NCBI RefSeq assembly: GCF_030454045.1
Contig: NZ_JAKDJE010000007.1
Coordinates: 6,289 to 70,288, forward strand
DNA from: Psychrobacter sp.
GTDB lineage: Bacteria; Pseudomonadota; Gammaproteobacteria; Pseudomonadales; Moraxellaceae
Direction of reading: 5' to 3'
Length of the DNA stretch: 64,000 nt
Part shown: piece by piece, positions 62,739 through 64,000 of the stretch
How the letters are laid out: each line of letters begins with the position of its first letter
Numbering within the stretch: the stretch's first letter is position 1
The notes under the pieces: model-generated
Database searches by the model: none
The model's input: the letters and a program-made list of their open reading frames with translations, nothing else
Told to the model about the DNA's origin: nothing
Made by a program: the position numbers and the translations under genes

Positions 62739-63641
62739 ATGACGAATATGCAGCCACCTGAAGGCGAACCAAATAACATGCTTCCAAGAGAGGGATCGTT
62801 GCAGGATAATGCAGCGACCCAGCCTCCATACATGGATGAGCATGAGTTTAATATTCGTCTAGCGGACAATGACAATTACGATGGTTTGACCTTTGAGGTC
62901 GTCGAGGCAGAAGTCGCGGAAGGTAAGCGTGTGGTCAGTCGCGGTGTATATCTAGCACCCAATTTAATTACCACATTGTCATTACTGTCAGGGTTTTACT
63001 CGATTTTAGCGAGTACGCAAGGCGAGTTTTACAAGGCGGCTTTGGCTATCTTTTTATCAGGTATTCTAGATGGTGCCGACGGCCGCGTTGCCCGTATGCT
63101 TAATGCCCAAAGCCCGTTTGGTGAGCAATATGATTCATTAGCAGATATGCTCGCATTTGGTGTGGCCCCTGCTATTTTGGTTTATAGCTTTGCGTTAGAG
63201 CCGCTGGGTCGTATTGGGATTGGTTGTGCGTTCGTCTTTACTGCCTGTGCTGCCTTTCGTCTTGCACGCTTCAACGTGCAGGTGGGTATCGTCGATAAAA
63301 AATACTTCGTTGGTTTGGCCAGTCCGCTTGCCGCCATATTAGTAACAGCAGCGGTTATGGTTGCAGTTGATCATAACGAATGGATTGGTCAGTACGATAC
63401 GGCGATCATGTTTTTGTTCGCAGCGTGGGTAGTCATTTGTGGTCTGCTCATGGTCAGTAATGTTAAGTACTACAGCTTTAAAGAGTTTGATAAAAAGAAA
63501 GTACCCTTTGTGGTGCTTATCATTGGCGTACTTGTCATGAGTATTGTGCTTTATGACATACCTGTTGGTATTTTGGCGATTGGCATTCTCTATGCGTTAT
63601 CGGGCATTTTTACGACGATTAAAGCAAAAGCAAAAAGTTAG
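62739..63641 (+). CDS. pssA: CDP-diacylglycerol-serine O-phosphatidyltransferase
   Basis: Makes phosphatidylserine, the precursor of phosphatidylethanolamine, in the inner membrane. The CDP-alcohol phosphotransferase signature is complete in GADGRVARMLNAQ and FGEQYDSLADM, with D, D, G, A, R, G, D and D at the expected spacing. About seven membrane helices follow a hydrophilic N-terminal stretch of about 70 residues. I chose ATG 62739, seven bases after AAGGA. This is the type II Pss, unrelated to the E. coli PLD-like enzyme. It is 34 bases after rlmJ. Confidence 0.93.
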   Translation: MTNMQPPEGEPNNMLPREGSLQDNAATQPPYMDEHEFNIRLADNDNYDGLTFEVVEAEVAEGKRVVSRGVYLAPNLITTLSLLSGFYSILASTQGEFYKAALAIFLSGILDGADGRVARMLNAQSPFGEQYDSLADMLAFGVAPAILVYSFALEPLGRIGIGCAFVFTACAAFRLARFNVQVGIVDKKYFVGLASPLAAILVTAAVMVAVDHNEWIGQYDTAIMFLFAAWVVICGLLMVSNVKYYSFKEFDKKKVPFVVLIIGVLVMSIVLYDIPVGILAIGILYALSGIFTTIKAKAKS

Positions 63642-63664
63642 AGCTGCCTTTAGGCTTTGTATCC

Positions 63665-63695
63665 AGGGATTTACCGATAGGTAGATCCCTTTTTT
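63665..63695 (+). terminator. Intrinsic terminator after pssA
   Basis: An 11-base-pair stem (63665-63675 with 63680-63690, one G-T wobble) with a GATA loop is followed by a T run. Confidence 0.92.
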
Positions 63696-63823
63696 ATGTC
63701 TTTAAGGATATAGACTGAGATAAACAAAAATAATGATGAATAGATATTAATAGCAATAACAATTGATTAGGAGGAGTCGTCGGAGATATAATTAAAGAGT
63801 GCGAGTTATTTATCAGTCCCCCC

Positions 63824-63851
63824 TTGACCCAGCCTCAAACCCGCGTATACT
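63824..63851 (+). promoter_or_regulatory. Sigma-70 promoter, upstream member of a tandem pair
   Basis: TTGACC (63824-63829), 16 bases, TATACT (63846-63851), with a GC-rich stretch after it (GCGTCGC). It lies about 100 bases before a second promoter, as in rRNA operons. Confidence 0.65.
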
Positions 63852-63925
63852 GCGTCGCAGTCGAAAGAGAAGTGATTTACTGATTTGAACGATGCAAATT
63901 GTTTGAATTAAATAGAAAATACTTC

Positions 63926-63953
63926 TTGACTAAATAAATAAAGGGTCTATAAT
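63926..63953 (+). promoter_or_regulatory. Strong rRNA-type sigma-70 promoter
   Basis: TTGACT (63926-63931), 16 bases, perfect TATAAT (63948-63953), then ACGCCCTC, a GC-rich discriminator of the kind that makes rRNA promoters sensitive to ppGpp. The DNA upstream of the -35 is A/T-rich and UP-element-like. It probably drives an rRNA or tRNA operon beyond the window. Confidence 0.7.
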
Positions 63954-64000
63954 ACGCCCTCATCAGACGGACTGGCAGTGAGAGATGTGTAGATTACACA

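Larger units (their letters stand above)
63642..64000 (+). other. 359-base region at the right edge: terminator and rRNA-type promoters
   Basis: After pssA lies a strong terminator (63665-63695), then A/T-rich DNA and two tandem sigma-70 promoters (63824-63851 and 63926-63953). No gene starts before the end of the window. The last 47 bases look like a stable-RNA leader rather than coding sequence. Confidence 0.65.

Noticed and set aside
1..64000. CRISPR arrays, insertion sequences, prophage, restriction or defence genes, tRNA genes
   Set aside because: I looked for spaced repeats, transposase or integrase motifs, and tRNA-like cloverleaves in the gaps and found none.

Overview
The window is a stretch of core chromosome from a gammaproteobacterium of the Moraxellaceae. 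Protein sequences and gene order point to Psychrobacter: moderate to low GC, AT-rich intergenic DNA, a PyrB followed by a PyrC-like pseudo-enzyme, and a split three-gene PntA/PntAB/PntB transhydrogenase. The genus is inferred from familiarity with the proteins, since no database was searched. I see no phage, transposase, integrase, CRISPR array, toxin-antitoxin pair or restriction system.

Layout from left to right. (1) 157-3188: mreD, maf and rng, the distal part of the mreBCD-maf-rng cell-shape cluster. (2) 3598-17703: a nearly unbroken ribosomal superoperon in S10-spc-alpha order (rpsJ to rpsQ, rplN to rpmJ, rpsM to rplQ). It includes secY and rpoA, the short genes rpmD and rpmJ, and promoter-like sites before rpsJ, rplN and rpsM. 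(3) 17791-24038: yciO and epmC on the minus strand, then yceD-rpmF, fabD-fabG-acpP (fatty acid synthesis) and a Kbp-type BON/LysM protein. (4) 24148-27874: queG, the bifunctional NAD(P)HX repair enzyme nnr and a DUF4124 protein. (5) 27875-32194: a long non-coding stretch, then ilvI-ilvH-ilvC. (6) 32450-36528: an unknown membrane protein, a cold-shock protein, a DUF421 protein and etfB-etfA. (7) 36734-41879: an SpoU-family rRNA methyltransferase and fbp on the minus strand, then pyrB, a catalytically degenerate pyrC-like gene and a DUF2127 membrane protein. (8) 41992-46689: minus-strand membrane proteins (CPA1 antiporter, DUF2254, YihY). (9) 46978-51555: wrbA-DUF2069, a DUF3108 protein, and groES-groEL behind a sigma-32-like promoter. 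(10) 51843-57866: an Lrp/AsnC regulator divergent from an EamA exporter, yaaA, and pntA-pntAB-pntB. (11) 58042-63641: a thioesterase-like protein, iscX, a GyrI-like protein, dapE, a 2OG-Fe(II) oxygenase, rlmJ and pssA. The right edge holds two tandem rRNA-type promoters, so a stable-RNA operon probably starts just outside the window.

Functionally the window covers translation (ribosomal proteins, rpoA, secY, EF-P hydroxylase, rRNA and tRNA modification), fatty acid and phospholipid synthesis, branched-chain amino acid, pyrimidine and lysine/peptidoglycan precursor synthesis, NAD(P)H balance and repair, and stress responses (GroESL, cold-shock protein, YaaA). Nearly every transcription unit ends in a clear intrinsic terminator. 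I found no new multi-gene system. The points most worth checking are regulatory or structural: a pseudoknot-capable sequence before rpsM, a terminator-like hairpin inside the spc operon before rplF, a repeated promoter-like element before rplN, the catalytically dead PyrC-like protein, a possible gene relic in the 834-base region before ilvI, and one unrecognised membrane protein.
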